Of a stretch of 64,000 bases of DNA, positions 27,692-36,867 are shown in pieces. The position numbers and the translations under genes were made by a program. The stretch comes from Kaistia granuli DSM 23481 (lineage in GTDB: Bacteria > Pseudomonadota > Alphaproteobacteria > Rhizobiales > Kaistiaceae). The stretch spans positions 1-64,000 of the forward strand of contig NZ_AQYH01000002.1 of the NCBI RefSeq assembly GCF_000380505.1, in the 5' to 3' direction. The notes below the pieces were generated by a model. The model saw only the letters and a program-made list of their open reading frames with translations, was not told the origin of the DNA and ran no database searches. The stretch's first letter is position 1, and the number at the start of each line of letters is the position of its first letter.

Positions 27692-29050
27692 CTACTTGGC
27701 GGCGAGGAAATCGGCCACGTCGAGCAGGATGAACTCGTTGTCGGCGGCCCTGCCGATCTCGCGGCCGCCCGAGAACGGCAGGTTGTTGTCGTTCGCCACC
27801 AGGATGTGGGTGACGTCGACGCGCATCACGTCCTCGATGGTGAAGAACGGGAAGGTGAAGATCCCCTTCAAATCACGATCCGCCGCGGTCTTGACGATCG
27901 CCTTGCCGTCGGGATCGCGGATCTTCATCAGGTCGACCTGGGCGATGCGGCGGATGAAGCCGTCCTTGTCGACGCTGGCCGTGTCGACCAGGACGATGTT
28001 CTTCACCTTGGCCGGCAGCGGATAGCAGGACGCCGTGTCTTCGGTCTTGCATTCGAGGCTCGGATCGCCCTCGCCATTGTCGCGCTCGATCACCAGCGCG
28101 CGCGTGTCGTCAATGAAGTTGAAATCGCCGATCGCGGTCGCGCCTTCCGCCAGGCGGAAGCGGAAGCTGTCGCCGGTCCAGGCCGCCTTGCCGGTGTCGA
28201 AGGTCATGACGGTGAGGAAGTCGCCTTCCGGCTTGCCGTCGGCGCCGAGCAGCGGCTTCTCCAGCATGGCCCAGAGCAGGTTCGTCTTCGGCTGCAGGGC
28301 CATGCCCTCGTAGCCGCCGGAACGCTGCACGCGGAAATCCTTGCCCGGCACGGAGGGCACGGTGACGCCCGGGGTATCCGGGCCGCGCAGCACTTCGCCG
28401 CCGAGTTCGGTCGGATAGACGTCGATCACCCGGCCGTCCAGCGTGGCGCGGATCAGGAACGGGCCGAACTCGTCGCCGATCCAGATCTCGTCGTTCAACA
28501 GCTGGATGCTCTCGGGATCGAAGTCGGCGCCGGTCAGATAGCGGCTGTCGGTGCCCTCATAGGCGATGCGGAAGGGCACCTTGCGGTCGGGGTCGTGCAG
28601 AAAGACCGATTCGAGCCGCTCGACCTTGCCGGTGGCGAAGTCGGGCTTCATGCGGTGGAAGAACAGCATGGCGTCCGGGCTGTTCAGCTTGGTGCCGAAG
28701 CCGTTGTCAGTCAGCGTGTAGGTGCTGCCGTCCGGCGCGCGGTTCATGGCGAAGCCGGACATGCCCTGCACCGGCTGGCCGAGGAACGGCAGCGAAATGC
28801 CGGTCGGATGGCTGCCATAGGCAGCGCCGACATCGCCAACGACGCTCATCGGCACTTCGTTGCGTTTCTTGCCGGTGAACTTGCCGGAGACAAAGGCATC
28901 GCGCGGCGCATCCGCCGGCGGCGCGATCATGGTCATGGCGGGCAGGAAGGCGTGGCCGGCGAGCTTCGCGGGGAAAGTCTCGGAGGCCGCAGCCGGGCCT
29001 GTCAGGGCCGCGACGGCGACGGCGGCGGCGAGCAGGGAGCGCAAACGCAT
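27692..29050 (-). CDS. Secreted esterase-like/phytase-like beta-propeller protein
   Basis: 452 aa. The ATG at 29050 yields a clear signal peptide (LRSLLAAAVAVAALTGPAAASE) with AAAGGA upstream. The mature part matches the esterase-like activity of phytase family: GMSGFAMNRAPDGSTYTLTDNGFGTK, EIWIGDEFGPFLI and RALVIERDNGEGD. Family members are exported Ca-binding beta-propellers of uncertain substrate; phytase activity should not be assumed. Monocistronic. Confidence 0.85.
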   Translation of the reverse strand: MRLRSLLAAAVAVAALTGPAAASETFPAKLAGHAFLPAMTMIAPPADAPRDAFVSGKFTGKKRNEVPMSVVGDVGAAYGSHPTGISLPFLGQPVQGMSGFAMNRAPDGSTYTLTDNGFGTKLNSPDAMLFFHRMKPDFATGKVERLESVFLHDPDRKVPFRIAYEGTDSRYLTGADFDPESIQLLNDEIWIGDEFGPFLIRATLDGRVIDVYPTELGGEVLRGPDTPGVTVPSVPGKDFRVQRSGGYEGMALQPKTNLLWAMLEKPLLGADGKPEGDFLTVMTFDTGKAAWTGDSFRFRLAEGATAIGDFNFIDDTRALVIERDNGEGDPSLECKTEDTASCYPLPAKVKNIVLVDTASVDKDGFIRRIAQVDLMKIRDPDGKAIVKTAADRDLKGIFTFPFFTIEDVMRVDVTHILVANDNNLPFSGGREIGRAADNEFILLDVADFLAAK

Positions 29051-29255
29051 CGGAACGTCCTTTCGGAGAAGAAAAAGCCCGCTCCGCATAGGCTGCCCAC
29101 ATGACAGGCCCGTCTCATTCCGATGGAGATTTGATGAAGCCGCAGCCCGGCAAGGATGACCTGTCGCCCGCACGAATGAAGAACGACAAACGCAGGAAGC
29201 CCGCGACAGATCGCAGGCACGGTCTATTCAGTTCGTATCGGCGGGATGCAAATTT

Positions 29256-29330
29256 TGGTACGCCCTAGGGGAATCGAACCCCTGCTTTCGCCGTGAGAGG
29301 GCGACGTCCTGACCGCTAGACGAAGGGCGC
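29256..29330 (-). tRNA. tRNA-Glu (anticodon CTC)
   Basis: A 75-nt cloverleaf on the minus strand: acceptor GCGCCCT/AGGGCGT, D arm TCTAGCGGTCAGGA, anticodon stem tcgcc/ggcga around the loop CTCTCAC, T arm GGTTCGATTCC, and encoded CCA. The anticodon is CTC. Confidence 0.96.
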
Positions 29331-29449
29331 ACATCCGTTTGCTTCGGATGACCGCGATATACCCACTGATCCGAAACTTGGCAAGGCCGTCTCGACAAAC
29401 TTCTTCAAACAGCCTGTGAAGAACTTTGTCGCAGCCCGGCCGGCAGCGG

Positions 29450-29845
29450 CTACGAGCCGGCGCCGAGCTCGATGCGGCGGACGACCGCGCCCGACGCAAT
29501 GTCGATGACGACGATCTGCGTTGCGCCGCTGACATCGATCGTCAGCGCCAGCAGCGGGCCGTCGAGCGCCGAGGAAATCACGCGGCCGCCGGCCGGAATC
29601 GCCTGCTCGATCCGCATCTCGACCGTGCCTGCGGCAAGACCGGGCTTGCTTCCCTCCGGCCCGATCCGATAGATGACGGCAAAGAGCACGGCAGCGAAGC
29701 CGAGAAGGACCGTCGCGCTCGAGACAATAATCAGCCGTTTCAGCCTTTGCCGCACGCGTTCGACCGCAGGATCGAGCGGCGTGTCGAGCCCGTCTTCCGG
29801 CGGGCCGGGCGGGTTTGAAACCGGAGAGGAAGTAGCGCGAACCAT
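29450..29845 (-). CDS. Small single-pass membrane protein (DUF6476-like)
   Basis: 131 aa. A cytoplasmic N terminus with VERVRQRLKRL precedes one membrane helix (LIIVSSATVLLGFAAVLFAVIY, about residues 38-60) and a periplasmic beta-rich domain. It resembles a conserved rhizobial family of unknown function next to rluD. Its ATG and the rluD ATG share the tetranucleotide CATG at 29843-29846, so the two genes start back to back with 2 bp overlap. Confidence 0.78.
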   Translation of the reverse strand: MVRATSSPVSNPPGPPEDGLDTPLDPAVERVRQRLKRLIIVSSATVLLGFAAVLFAVIYRIGPEGSKPGLAAGTVEMRIEQAIPAGGRVISSALDGPLLALTIDVSGATQIVVIDIASGAVVRRIELGAGS

Positions 29846-30854
29846 GGATCAGTTTCCGGATGACGGCGAGGAAATCGTCGACCTCGTGGTCGAACCGGAC
29901 GCGGCAGGCCGACGCCTCGATGCCTATCTGGCCGCCGCGATTGCCGAACTGTCCCGCAGCCGCCTCAAATCCTTGATCGAGGCCGGCCACGTTTCGATCG
30001 GCGGCGCGACCATAGTGGAGGCCAAAAAGGCGGTCAACGCGGGCGACGTCATCCGCGTCGCCGTGCCGCCGGCTGTCGCACCGGAACCCGAAGGCGAGCC
30101 GATCCCGCTCAACGTTGTCTATGAGGACAGCGACCTGCTGGTCATCGACAAGCAGGCCGGCCTCGTCGTGCATCCGGCCGCTGGCAACTGGTCCGGCACG
30201 CTGGTCAACGCGCTGATCGCCCATTGCGGCGACAGCCTGTCGGGGATTGGCGGCGTGCGCCGACCGGGTATCGTGCACCGCCTCGACAAGGACACGACCG
30301 GCCTGATGGTGGTCGCCAAGAACGACCGCGCCCACAAGGGACTGGCGAAGCAGTTTGCCGACCATGGCCGCACCGGCCCGCTGGAGCGCGGCTACCAGGC
30401 GATCGTCTGGGGCGTGCCCGCCCTTCCCTACGGCCTCGTCGATGCCCCGATCGGCCGCTCGCCGACCAGCCGGCTGAAGATGGCCGTGCTGAAGACGGGC
30501 GGCAAGGAAGCGATCACCCACTACACGGTCGCCGAGCGCTTCGGCGACAAGGCGGCGCCGATCGCCAGCCTGATCGACCTTCGGCTCGAGACCGGCCGCA
30601 CCCACCAGATCCGCGTCCATATGGCGGCGATGGGCCTGCCCCTGGTCGGCGACCAGGAGTATGGCAAGGGCTTCCTGACCAAGGTCACCCGCCTGCCCGA
30701 GCCGGCGCGCACGCTGGTTTCGCAGTTCCACCGCCAGGCGCTGCATGCATGGCTGCTCGGCTTCGAGCACCCGACGACAGGCGAGGCGCTGCATTTCGAG
30801 GCCGAGCCACCGGCCGATCTGGCCGAGCTGATCGAGGCTTTCAACGCCTTGTGA
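29844..30854 (+). CDS. rluD: 23S rRNA pseudouridine synthase, RluA/RluD family
   Basis: 336 aa. An N-terminal S4 RNA-binding domain (RRLDAYLAAAIAELSRSRLKSLIEAGHVSIGG) precedes the catalytic domain with GIVHRLDKDTTGLMVVAKN carrying the catalytic Asp, and ETGRTHQIRVHM. RluD-type enzymes modify helix 69 of 23S rRNA. The product starts [26 protein letters not shown] lies about 11 bp upstream. rpoH follows 123 bp later, the usual rhizobial order. Confidence 0.93.
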   Translation: MDQFPDDGEEIVDLVVEPDAAGRRLDAYLAAAIAELSRSRLKSLIEAGHVSIGGATIVEAKKAVNAGDVIRVAVPPAVAPEPEGEPIPLNVVYEDSDLLVIDKQAGLVVHPAAGNWSGTLVNALIAHCGDSLSGIGGVRRPGIVHRLDKDTTGLMVVAKNDRAHKGLAKQFADHGRTGPLERGYQAIVWGVPALPYGLVDAPIGRSPTSRLKMAVLKTGGKEAITHYTVAERFGDKAAPIASLIDLRLETGRTHQIRVHMAAMGLPLVGDQEYGKGFLTKVTRLPEPARTLVSQFHRQALHAWLLGFEHPTTGEALHFEAEPPADLAELIEAFNAL

Positions 30855-30977
30855 GACGATTCCGCACCCGTCGCTCCTGTTAAACCTGTATTTCGTGCCT
30901 ATATATCCCCATGCGGGCCAATTTGGCCGCGACCGGCGTTGGCTTTCGGGGAACGTCGGCAAGAATGGAGGGGGCAC

Positions 30978-31895
30978 ATGGCTGCCAGAGCAAGTCTTCC
31001 TGTCATCGCGTCCGGCGAAGCCGGACTTTCACGCTATCTCGACGATATCCGGCGCTTTCCCATGCTCGCGCCGGATGAAGAGTACATGCTTGCCAAAGCA
31101 TATAAGGAGCATGACGACCGCAGCGCCGCCCACCGGCTGGTGACGAGCCATTTGCGTCTCGTTGCCAAGATCGCCATGGGCTATCGCGGCTACGGCCTGC
31201 CGATCGGCGAAGTGATCTCCGAGGGCAATGTCGGCCTGATGCAGGCCGTGAAGCGGTTCGAGCCCGAAAAGGGCTTCCGCCTCGCGACCTATGCCATGTG
31301 GTGGATCAAGGCCTCGATCCAGGAGTACATCCTGCGCTCGTGGAGCCTCGTCAAGATGGGCACCACCGCCAACCAGAAGCGCCTGTTCTTCAATCTGCGC
31401 AAGATGAAGAGCCAGATCCAGGCGCTCGAGGAAGGCGATCTGAAGCCGCATCAGGTCGAGCAGATCGCCACCAAGCTCGGCGTCACCACCGACGACGTCA
31501 TCTCGATGAACCGCCGCCTCGGCGGCGACGCCTCGCTGAACGCGCCGCTGCGCGCCGACGCGGAAGGCGGCGAGTGGCAGGACTGGCTGGTCGACGACAG
31601 CGACAACCAGGAAACCATCCTCGCCAACCAGGAAGAGGCGGACAACCGCCGCAAGCTGCTGCGCGATGCGATGGGCGTCCTGAACGAGCGCGAGCGGCGC
31701 ATCTTCGAGGCCCGCCGCCTCTCCGACGATCCGATGACACTGGAGGAACTCTCCGCGGAATTCGGCGTCAGCCGCGAACGCGTCCGCCAGATCGAGGTGC
31801 GCGCCTTCGAGAAGGTGCAGAAGGCCGTGCGCCGCGGGGCGCGCGACCTCGAACGCAATCACGGCGAAGACGAACTTACCGGGACCGACGCCTGA
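30978..31895 (+). CDS. rpoH: RNA polymerase heat-shock sigma factor RpoH
   Basis: 305 aa sigma-32. Region 2 is seen as LVTSHLRLVAKIAMGYRGYGLP and YAMWWIKASIQEYILRSW; the RpoH box is NQKRLFFNLRKMK; region 4.2 is VSRERVRQIEVRAF. The ATG at 30978 has GGAGGGGG 6 bp upstream. Alphaproteobacteria often hold several rpoH genes, so this may be one of a set. Confidence 0.96.
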   Translation: MAARASLPVIASGEAGLSRYLDDIRRFPMLAPDEEYMLAKAYKEHDDRSAAHRLVTSHLRLVAKIAMGYRGYGLPIGEVISEGNVGLMQAVKRFEPEKGFRLATYAMWWIKASIQEYILRSWSLVKMGTTANQKRLFFNLRKMKSQIQALEEGDLKPHQVEQIATKLGVTTDDVISMNRRLGGDASLNAPLRADAEGGEWQDWLVDDSDNQETILANQEEADNRRKLLRDAMGVLNERERRIFEARRLSDDPMTLEELSAEFGVSRERVRQIEVRAFEKVQKAVRRGARDLERNHGEDELTGTDA

Positions 31896-32075
31896 ATCCA
31901 GGCGCCGGTGGCGGCCGTTCGGCCGTGGCGCACTCCGCGCGATGCTTTTTCATCTCCCCCGATAAACGAACCTATTGCGAAAGCTGCCGAGATATTGTAT
32001 CCGGCATAGAAGGCATGCCGTAGCGTAAGTACCGGATGCCATCACGCTCATTCATTCCGGGGTCGAGGATCAGCC

Positions 32076-33887
32076 ATGGCGCGCCCGCGTCGTCGCCTGA
32101 CAGTCATCGCTGCATTGGACGTGGTCGGTTATTCCGAGCTCATCCAGCGCGACGAGATGGGCGCGATCCGGGAAATGCGGTCGATCTACCGGACCCTGGT
32201 CCGGCCGACCTTCGGCCGCTACGGCGCCCACATCATCAAGACCATGGGCGATGGCGGGCTGATCGAGTTTCCGAGCGTGCTCGACGCCGTCGAATGGACG
32301 ATGGCCTTCCAGAACGCCATGGCCGCCCGCAACGCGGCGCGTGACAGGCCGCCGGTCGAGGTTCGGGCGGCGATCGTGCTCGCCGACATCATCCTGACCG
32401 AGGACGACCGCTTCGGCGCGGCGATCGGCTTCGCCATGCGGCTGCAGACCGCGGCGCCGCCCGGCGGCATCGCCATCACCCATTCCGTGCGCTGGCAACT
32501 GCTCGGCGAACCGGCTGCCGCCTTCAGGCCGGCCGGCTTCCTCACCCTGCGCAGCATCCCCTACCCCGTCGAGGCATGGTTCTGGATGCCCGAAGGCAAG
32601 GCGTTGCCGAACCTGACCCCGACACCCAGCCAGATGCTCACCCCCGGCAGCCTCGGCGTGCCGCCGCTGCAGCGCGTCCAGGCGCCCGATCTGCGCCCGC
32701 TCGCCGTCGTGCTGCCCTTCGACGACCTGTCGCCCGCCAACGATCACGAGGCCTTCGCCGACGGCGTTGTCGAGGAAATGACGGCGACGCTGTCGCGCGT
32801 GCGCGACATCCGCGTCATCGCCCGCAACTCCGCCTTCACCTACAAGAACCGGCCGACCGACGTCCGCTCGCTCGCCCGCGATCTCGGCGTGCGCTACGTC
32901 GTCGAGGGCAGCGTCCGTAAGGCGGGCGACGTGTTGCGCGTGACTGCCCAGCTCGTCGACGCCGAAACGGGCGCGCATCTCTGGTCCGGCCGCAAGGACG
33001 GCACGGTGCACGATACGCTGACGCTACAGGACGACGTCGCGACGCTCGTCGCCGGGGCGTTGCGTCCGGCCGTCCGTTCGGCCGAGATCGAGCGGGCACG
33101 GCGCAAGGCGGCCGACACGCTGAAGACACATGACCTCGTGCTGAAGGCGATGCCGCATTTCTGGGCCCATCGCCGCGAGGACAACATCGCCGCGCTCGAA
33201 CTGCTGGAGCAGGCGTTGGCGTCGGATCCGAATTCCGGCGCGGCGCTCAGCCTGAAGGCGTGGTGCCTGAGCCAGCAGATCACCTATCTCTGGTCGGACG
33301 ATCCGGAGCGCGACCGGATGGCGGCGATCGAGCTGGCCGAGCGGGCCGCCGAGACGGCCGAGCCCGATCCGCTCGTCATGACGGCGATCGGCGCCACCTA
33401 TTCCATCCTGCTGGCGGACCAGGCACGGGCGCTCGTCTATATCGAGCGCGCCATCGCCCTCGACACGACCTTCGCCTGGGCGTGGACGCGGCTCGGCTAT
33501 GCGCAGGCCTATTCCGGGCGCCCGGCCGAAGGGCTGGAAAGCTTCGAGAAGTCGATCGCGCTGAGCCCGGAAGATCCGATCCAGTTCAATGCCTTCGCCG
33601 GCATCGCCACCTGCCAGTTCCTGCTCGGCCGCTATGCCGAGGCGGCGCACTGGGCGGCGCAGGCACTGCATGGCCGGCCCGGCATGGTCTGGGCCTACCG
33701 CCTGCTCGCCACCTCGGCCGCGCTCGCCGGCCAGACGACGCTCGCCCGCAGCGCCGTGCGCCGGCTGCTGGCCGAGACGCCGGGCCTGACGGTCGCCGGC
33801 ATCGGCGCGGCGGTCCAGAACCTCGAAGGCCCGCCGCTCGAGAAATATCTGGAAGGCCTGCGCCTCGCCGGCCTTCCGGAGGGATAG
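32076..33887 (+). CDS. Cyclase-homology / TolB-N-like / TPR protein
   Basis: 603 aa in three parts. Residues 5-175 form a class III nucleotide-cyclase homology domain with AALDVVGYSELI and IIKTMGDGGLIEF, so both metal-binding Asp are kept, but the segment that reads NVAARL in active enzymes is IGFAMRL here, losing the transition-state Asn. Residues 210-330 match the FlgO/TolB-N-like module (LAVVLPFDDLSPANDHEAFADGVVEEM). The rest is TPR repeats. Cyclase activity is doubtful; a scaffold or sensor role is possible. No signal peptide or membrane helix. Confidence 0.82.
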   Translation: MARPRRRLTVIAALDVVGYSELIQRDEMGAIREMRSIYRTLVRPTFGRYGAHIIKTMGDGGLIEFPSVLDAVEWTMAFQNAMAARNAARDRPPVEVRAAIVLADIILTEDDRFGAAIGFAMRLQTAAPPGGIAITHSVRWQLLGEPAAAFRPAGFLTLRSIPYPVEAWFWMPEGKALPNLTPTPSQMLTPGSLGVPPLQRVQAPDLRPLAVVLPFDDLSPANDHEAFADGVVEEMTATLSRVRDIRVIARNSAFTYKNRPTDVRSLARDLGVRYVVEGSVRKAGDVLRVTAQLVDAETGAHLWSGRKDGTVHDTLTLQDDVATLVAGALRPAVRSAEIERARRKAADTLKTHDLVLKAMPHFWAHRREDNIAALELLEQALASDPNSGAALSLKAWCLSQQITYLWSDDPERDRMAAIELAERAAETAEPDPLVMTAIGATYSILLADQARALVYIERAIALDTTFAWAWTRLGYAQAYSGRPAEGLESFEKSIALSPEDPIQFNAFAGIATCQFLLGRYAEAAHWAAQALHGRPGMVWAYRLLATSAALAGQTTLARSAVRRLLAETPGLTVAGIGAAVQNLEGPPLEKYLEGLRLAGLPEG

Positions 33888-33919
33888 AGACCCTCACCCG
33901 GCAAGCGGATGAGGGTCTC
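33887..33919. terminator. Hairpin between convergent genes
   Basis: GAGACCCTCA and its complement TGAGGGTCTC flank 13 bp, between the stops of the cyclase-like gene and the thi substrate-binding gene. There is no T-run, so this is at best a weak, bidirectional terminator. Confidence 0.45.
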
Positions 33920-33928
33920 GCCTCGCCG

Positions 33929-34873
33929 TCAGCGCGGGGCGATGGCGTAGCTGTCGATCGGCGGCACGGCCGCGAGCAGCCCCTTGGCCTTCATGAATTC
34001 CGCGAAGCGGTCATAGCGGCCGATATCCAGCGCCGCCGGACGCTTGGCGAAGCGCGGCAGCGTCGCATAGAACGAATCGCGGTTGAGCTGGTTATCGAGC
34101 TCGCGATGCGCCTTGACGAACGTCGCCAGCGCCTCGTCGGGATGGTTGGTCAGGTAGATCGTGGCCTCCTCGACCGCGGCGAGGAAACGCGCCATGCGCG
34201 GATCGCCACGCAGTTCGTTGCGCGTCACATAGATCAACTCGTCATAGGCCGGCACGCCATGCTCCTCCAGGAAGAAGGCGCGGCCCGGCTTGCCTTCGAG
34301 GCCAAGCTGAATCAGTTCGACATTGCGGTAACCGTCGATCACCGCGTCGACCTGCCCCGACATCAGCGACGTCGTCAGGTTGAAGTTGACGTTGACCATT
34401 TCGACGTCCTTCTCGGTCAGGCCGACCGAGGCGAGGACGGTGCCGATATAGGCGTTCTGCAGGCTGGCGACCGAATAACCGATCTTCTTGCCCTTCAGGT
34501 CCGCGAGCGCCTGGACTGGGCCGTCCTTGAGCACGATCAGCGCGTTGAGCGGCGTCTCGATCAGCGTGCCGATCCGCGTCAGCGGCAGGCCTTCCTTCAC
34601 CTGCAGCATCAGATCCGGCTGGTAGGTGACGGCGATGTCGGCCTGGCCGGCGGCGACCAGACGCGGCGGCGCGCTGGCGTCGGCCGGCGCGATCATCTCG
34701 ACGTCGAGGCCATGCTTTTCGAAGATGCCCTGCTCCTTGGCGATCACCAGCGGCGCATGATCGGGATTGTAGAACCAGTCGAGCAGCACCGTGAGCTTGT
34801 CGGCGGCCTGGACGGGAGCGATGGAAAGGACGGCCGCGAGACCGAGCGCGGCCAGCCGGATGGAGGATTTCAT
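33929..34873 (-). CDS. thiY: Thiamine-precursor ABC transporter, substrate-binding protein (ThiY/NMT1-like)
   Basis: 314 aa with signal peptide (IRLAALGLAAVLSIAPVQAA). The NMT1/THI5 fold is shown by LDWFYNPDHAPLVIAKEQGIFEKHGLDVEMI and LKGKKIGYSVASLQNAYIG. ThiY proteins bind formylaminopyrimidine or HMP, degradation products or precursors of thiamine. The gene lies 29 bp after the permease and downstream of a TPP riboswitch, which supports the substrate class. No ATPase gene follows. Confidence 0.88.
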   Translation of the reverse strand: MKSSIRLAALGLAAVLSIAPVQAADKLTVLLDWFYNPDHAPLVIAKEQGIFEKHGLDVEMIAPADASAPPRLVAAGQADIAVTYQPDLMLQVKEGLPLTRIGTLIETPLNALIVLKDGPVQALADLKGKKIGYSVASLQNAYIGTVLASVGLTEKDVEMVNVNFNLTTSLMSGQVDAVIDGYRNVELIQLGLEGKPGRAFFLEEHGVPAYDELIYVTRNELRGDPRMARFLAAVEEATIYLTNHPDEALATFVKAHRELDNQLNRDSFYATLPRFAKRPAALDIGRYDRFAEFMKAKGLLAAVPPIDSYAIAPR

Positions 34874-34902
34874 CAGATCGATTTCCTTTGCAGGTTCAGG
34901 GA

Positions 34903-35700
34903 TCAGGTAAGGGTTTCGGGCGCCCAGGGGGCGATGTGTCGGGTCGCGGCGTCGACCACGGCGCGAACAAGAACCGCCATGGCGGCAAGCAGAGCGAGGG
35001 CGGCGAACATGACGTCGGTCTGGGCCCGGCCATTGGCCATCAGCATGGCGTAGCCAAGCCCGGAAGAAGCGCCGACCCATTCGCCGATCAGCGCGCCGAC
35101 CGGGGCATAGACGGCTGCCACCCGCAGGCCGGAGGCCAGCGCCGGCAAGGCGTAGGGAATGCGGAGATAGAGGATTTCCTGCCAGCTCTTGGCGCGATAG
35201 AGGCGGCCGAGGTCGATCAGTCCGGCCTCCGTCCGCGCCAATCCGTCATGGAAGGCGGAGGCGACGGGGAAGAAGATGGCGATCGTCGCCATGACAATCT
35301 TCGAGCCGATGCCGAAGCCAAACCACAGCACGAGCAGCGGCGCGATGGCGAAGACGGGAAAGGCCTGGGTGACGATCAGGAGTGGCATCAGGATACGCCG
35401 GATCGCCGGCACGAAGGTCATCACCAGCGCCAGGGCGATGCCGGCGAGCGAACCGGTGATCAGGCCGGCAACCGTCTCGATCAGGGTGGTGACGGCGTCG
35501 CGCTGCCAGAGATCCGGGCGCTCGACCAGGGCGCGCCAGACCCGGGCCGGCGGCGGCAGCATGAAGGGCGGCGGCGCGAAGACCAGGATCACCACCTGCC
35601 AAATGGCGAGCAGCCCGACCGCGACGACGAGCGCCCGTATCACCCCGCCCAGCCATCCGCCCCCTCGATGGGGCGCGTCGAATTCAGCCCGTGCCGCCAT
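34903..35700 (-). CDS. thiX: Thiamine-precursor ABC transporter, permease (ThiX-like)
   Basis: 265 aa BPD-type permease with about six helices and the EAA loop region (YRAKSWQEILYLRIPYALPALASGLRVA) that contacts the ATPase. The riboswitch 75 bp upstream and the ThiY-like partner downstream define its role in HMP/FAMP uptake. The cognate ATPase (ThiZ) is not in this locus. Confidence 0.88.
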   Translation of the reverse strand: MAARAEFDAPHRGGGWLGGVIRALVVAVGLLAIWQVVILVFAPPPFMLPPPARVWRALVERPDLWQRDAVTTLIETVAGLITGSLAGIALALVMTFVPAIRRILMPLLIVTQAFPVFAIAPLLVLWFGFGIGSKIVMATIAIFFPVASAFHDGLARTEAGLIDLGRLYRAKSWQEILYLRIPYALPALASGLRVAAVYAPVGALIGEWVGASSGLGYAMLMANGRAQTDVMFAALALLAAMAVLVRAVVDAATRHIAPWAPETLT

Positions 35701-35773
35701 GGCGAAGCCGCTCCTCCGGAATACGGACGAGACATGCCTATGGCGATGAACGAGATGACGTCGCGAATCTTGC

Positions 35774-35862
35774 TTCCCGTCCCTTCGCCGGCATGACCCG
35801 GATCAGGTTCGAAGGGTTCGGCCCATGGCCATCTCAGCTCGCGTTAGCGAACACCCCTCGGA
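35774..35862 (-). ncRNA. TPP riboswitch (THI element)
   Basis: On the minus strand the conserved blocks GGGGTG, CTGAGATGG and ACCTGATCCGGGTCATGCCGG, ending in the closing GGGA, are present in the right order and spacing. It precedes the thiX start at 35700 and would shut expression when thiamine pyrophosphate is plentiful. Confidence 0.93.
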
Positions 35863-35919
35863 ATGGCCGGAGCATGGCCGAGGACGGCAGCGGGCGCAAG
35901 AGCCGGCTGGGGATAGCAG

Positions 35920-36843
35920 CTATGCGGTACCGAAAAGCGGCGTCGGCCCGAGATGCACACGCAGCGCGGCCGGGCGGCATTCGATCCGGAAGGTGCGCGA
36001 CCTGACCGGCTCACCATCCAGGTTGACGGAGAGTTCCTCGTCGGATTCGAACTCGAACCAGGACGAGCGCGTCGTCACCTGTAGGCTGGAAATAGCGGCC
36101 GCGCCCTGACGGAAAAGCTGCGACAGGGCGTCGAGCCGCGCATCGCCGACCAGCTCCGGCACGATCATCAGGTCGAGAAGGCCGTCATCGAGCCGTGCCT
36201 CCGGGCAAAGCACAATGCCGCCGCCCGCCTGGCGGCCATTGCCGACGGCGAGCGCGACAAAGCTTCCCTCCCAGTCGAAGCCCTCGGCGCGGATGCGGCC
36301 GCGGCTGGCGGAGAGTTCGCGGAAACGGGTGACACCGGTGACGACATAGGCGAGCCCGCCAAGCCGCCGCTTCAGTTCCGGGTCGGTCTCGACCGTGACC
36401 CGCGAGCCGAAGCCGCCGGAGACAAGATTGACGAAGACGCGGCCGTTGAGCGTGCCGATATCGATCGGCTTCGGCACGGTCGTGGTGACGAGCCGCAGGC
36501 AGGCGGCGAGATCGTCGACCGGCAGTCCGTTCGAGCGCGCGAAATCATTGGCGGTTCCGAGCGGCAGGATACCGAAGCTGCAAGGCTCCGGCGGGTTGGC
36601 CGCGAGCGCCAGCGCGAACACCTCGTTCACGGTGCCGTCGCCGCCGCCGGCGACGATGGCGTCGATCCGGCCGTTGCGAGCCTCGGCGACCGCCTCGGTG
36701 GCGAAACGGCCGGCATCGCCCGCCTCCCAGGTCACGCGGACCGAGACCTCGTGGCCGTCTTCGCGCACGGCGTGGACCGCCGCGCGCACGCGCGGCTCGC
36801 GCGCCGCCTTCCCATGCAGGATGAGCCTCAGCTTCATGGTCAT
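35920..36843 (-). CDS. YegS/diacylglycerol-kinase-like lipid kinase
   Basis: 307 aa. The nucleotide-binding signature IVAGGGDGTVNEV is near residue 65, followed by GILPLGTANDFARSN and later VNLDGEPV, the family hallmarks. YegS/BmrU-type enzymes phosphorylate lipids such as phosphatidylglycerol or diacylglycerol at the membrane. Starts at 36843 (M-T-M) and 36837 are both possible; the second has better spacing to a GCGGG sequence. Lies 24 bp after the Pro-rich membrane protein gene. Confidence 0.88.
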   Translation of the reverse strand: MTMKLRLILHGKAAREPRVRAAVHAVREDGHEVSVRVTWEAGDAGRFATEAVAEARNGRIDAIVAGGGDGTVNEVFALALAANPPEPCSFGILPLGTANDFARSNGLPVDDLAACLRLVTTTVPKPIDIGTLNGRVFVNLVSGGFGSRVTVETDPELKRRLGGLAYVVTGVTRFRELSASRGRIRAEGFDWEGSFVALAVGNGRQAGGGIVLCPEARLDDGLLDLMIVPELVGDARLDALSQLFRQGAAAISSLQVTTRSSWFEFESDEELSVNLDGEPVRSRTFRIECRPAALRVHLGPTPLFGTA

Positions 36844-36867
36844 CCCGCTACGCCTTGAGGACCGCGC

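Noticed and set aside
29316-30977. Minus-strand 553-codon frame overlapping rluD and tRNA-Glu
   Set aside because: It is antisense to rluD over most of its length and runs into the tRNA gene; no motif.
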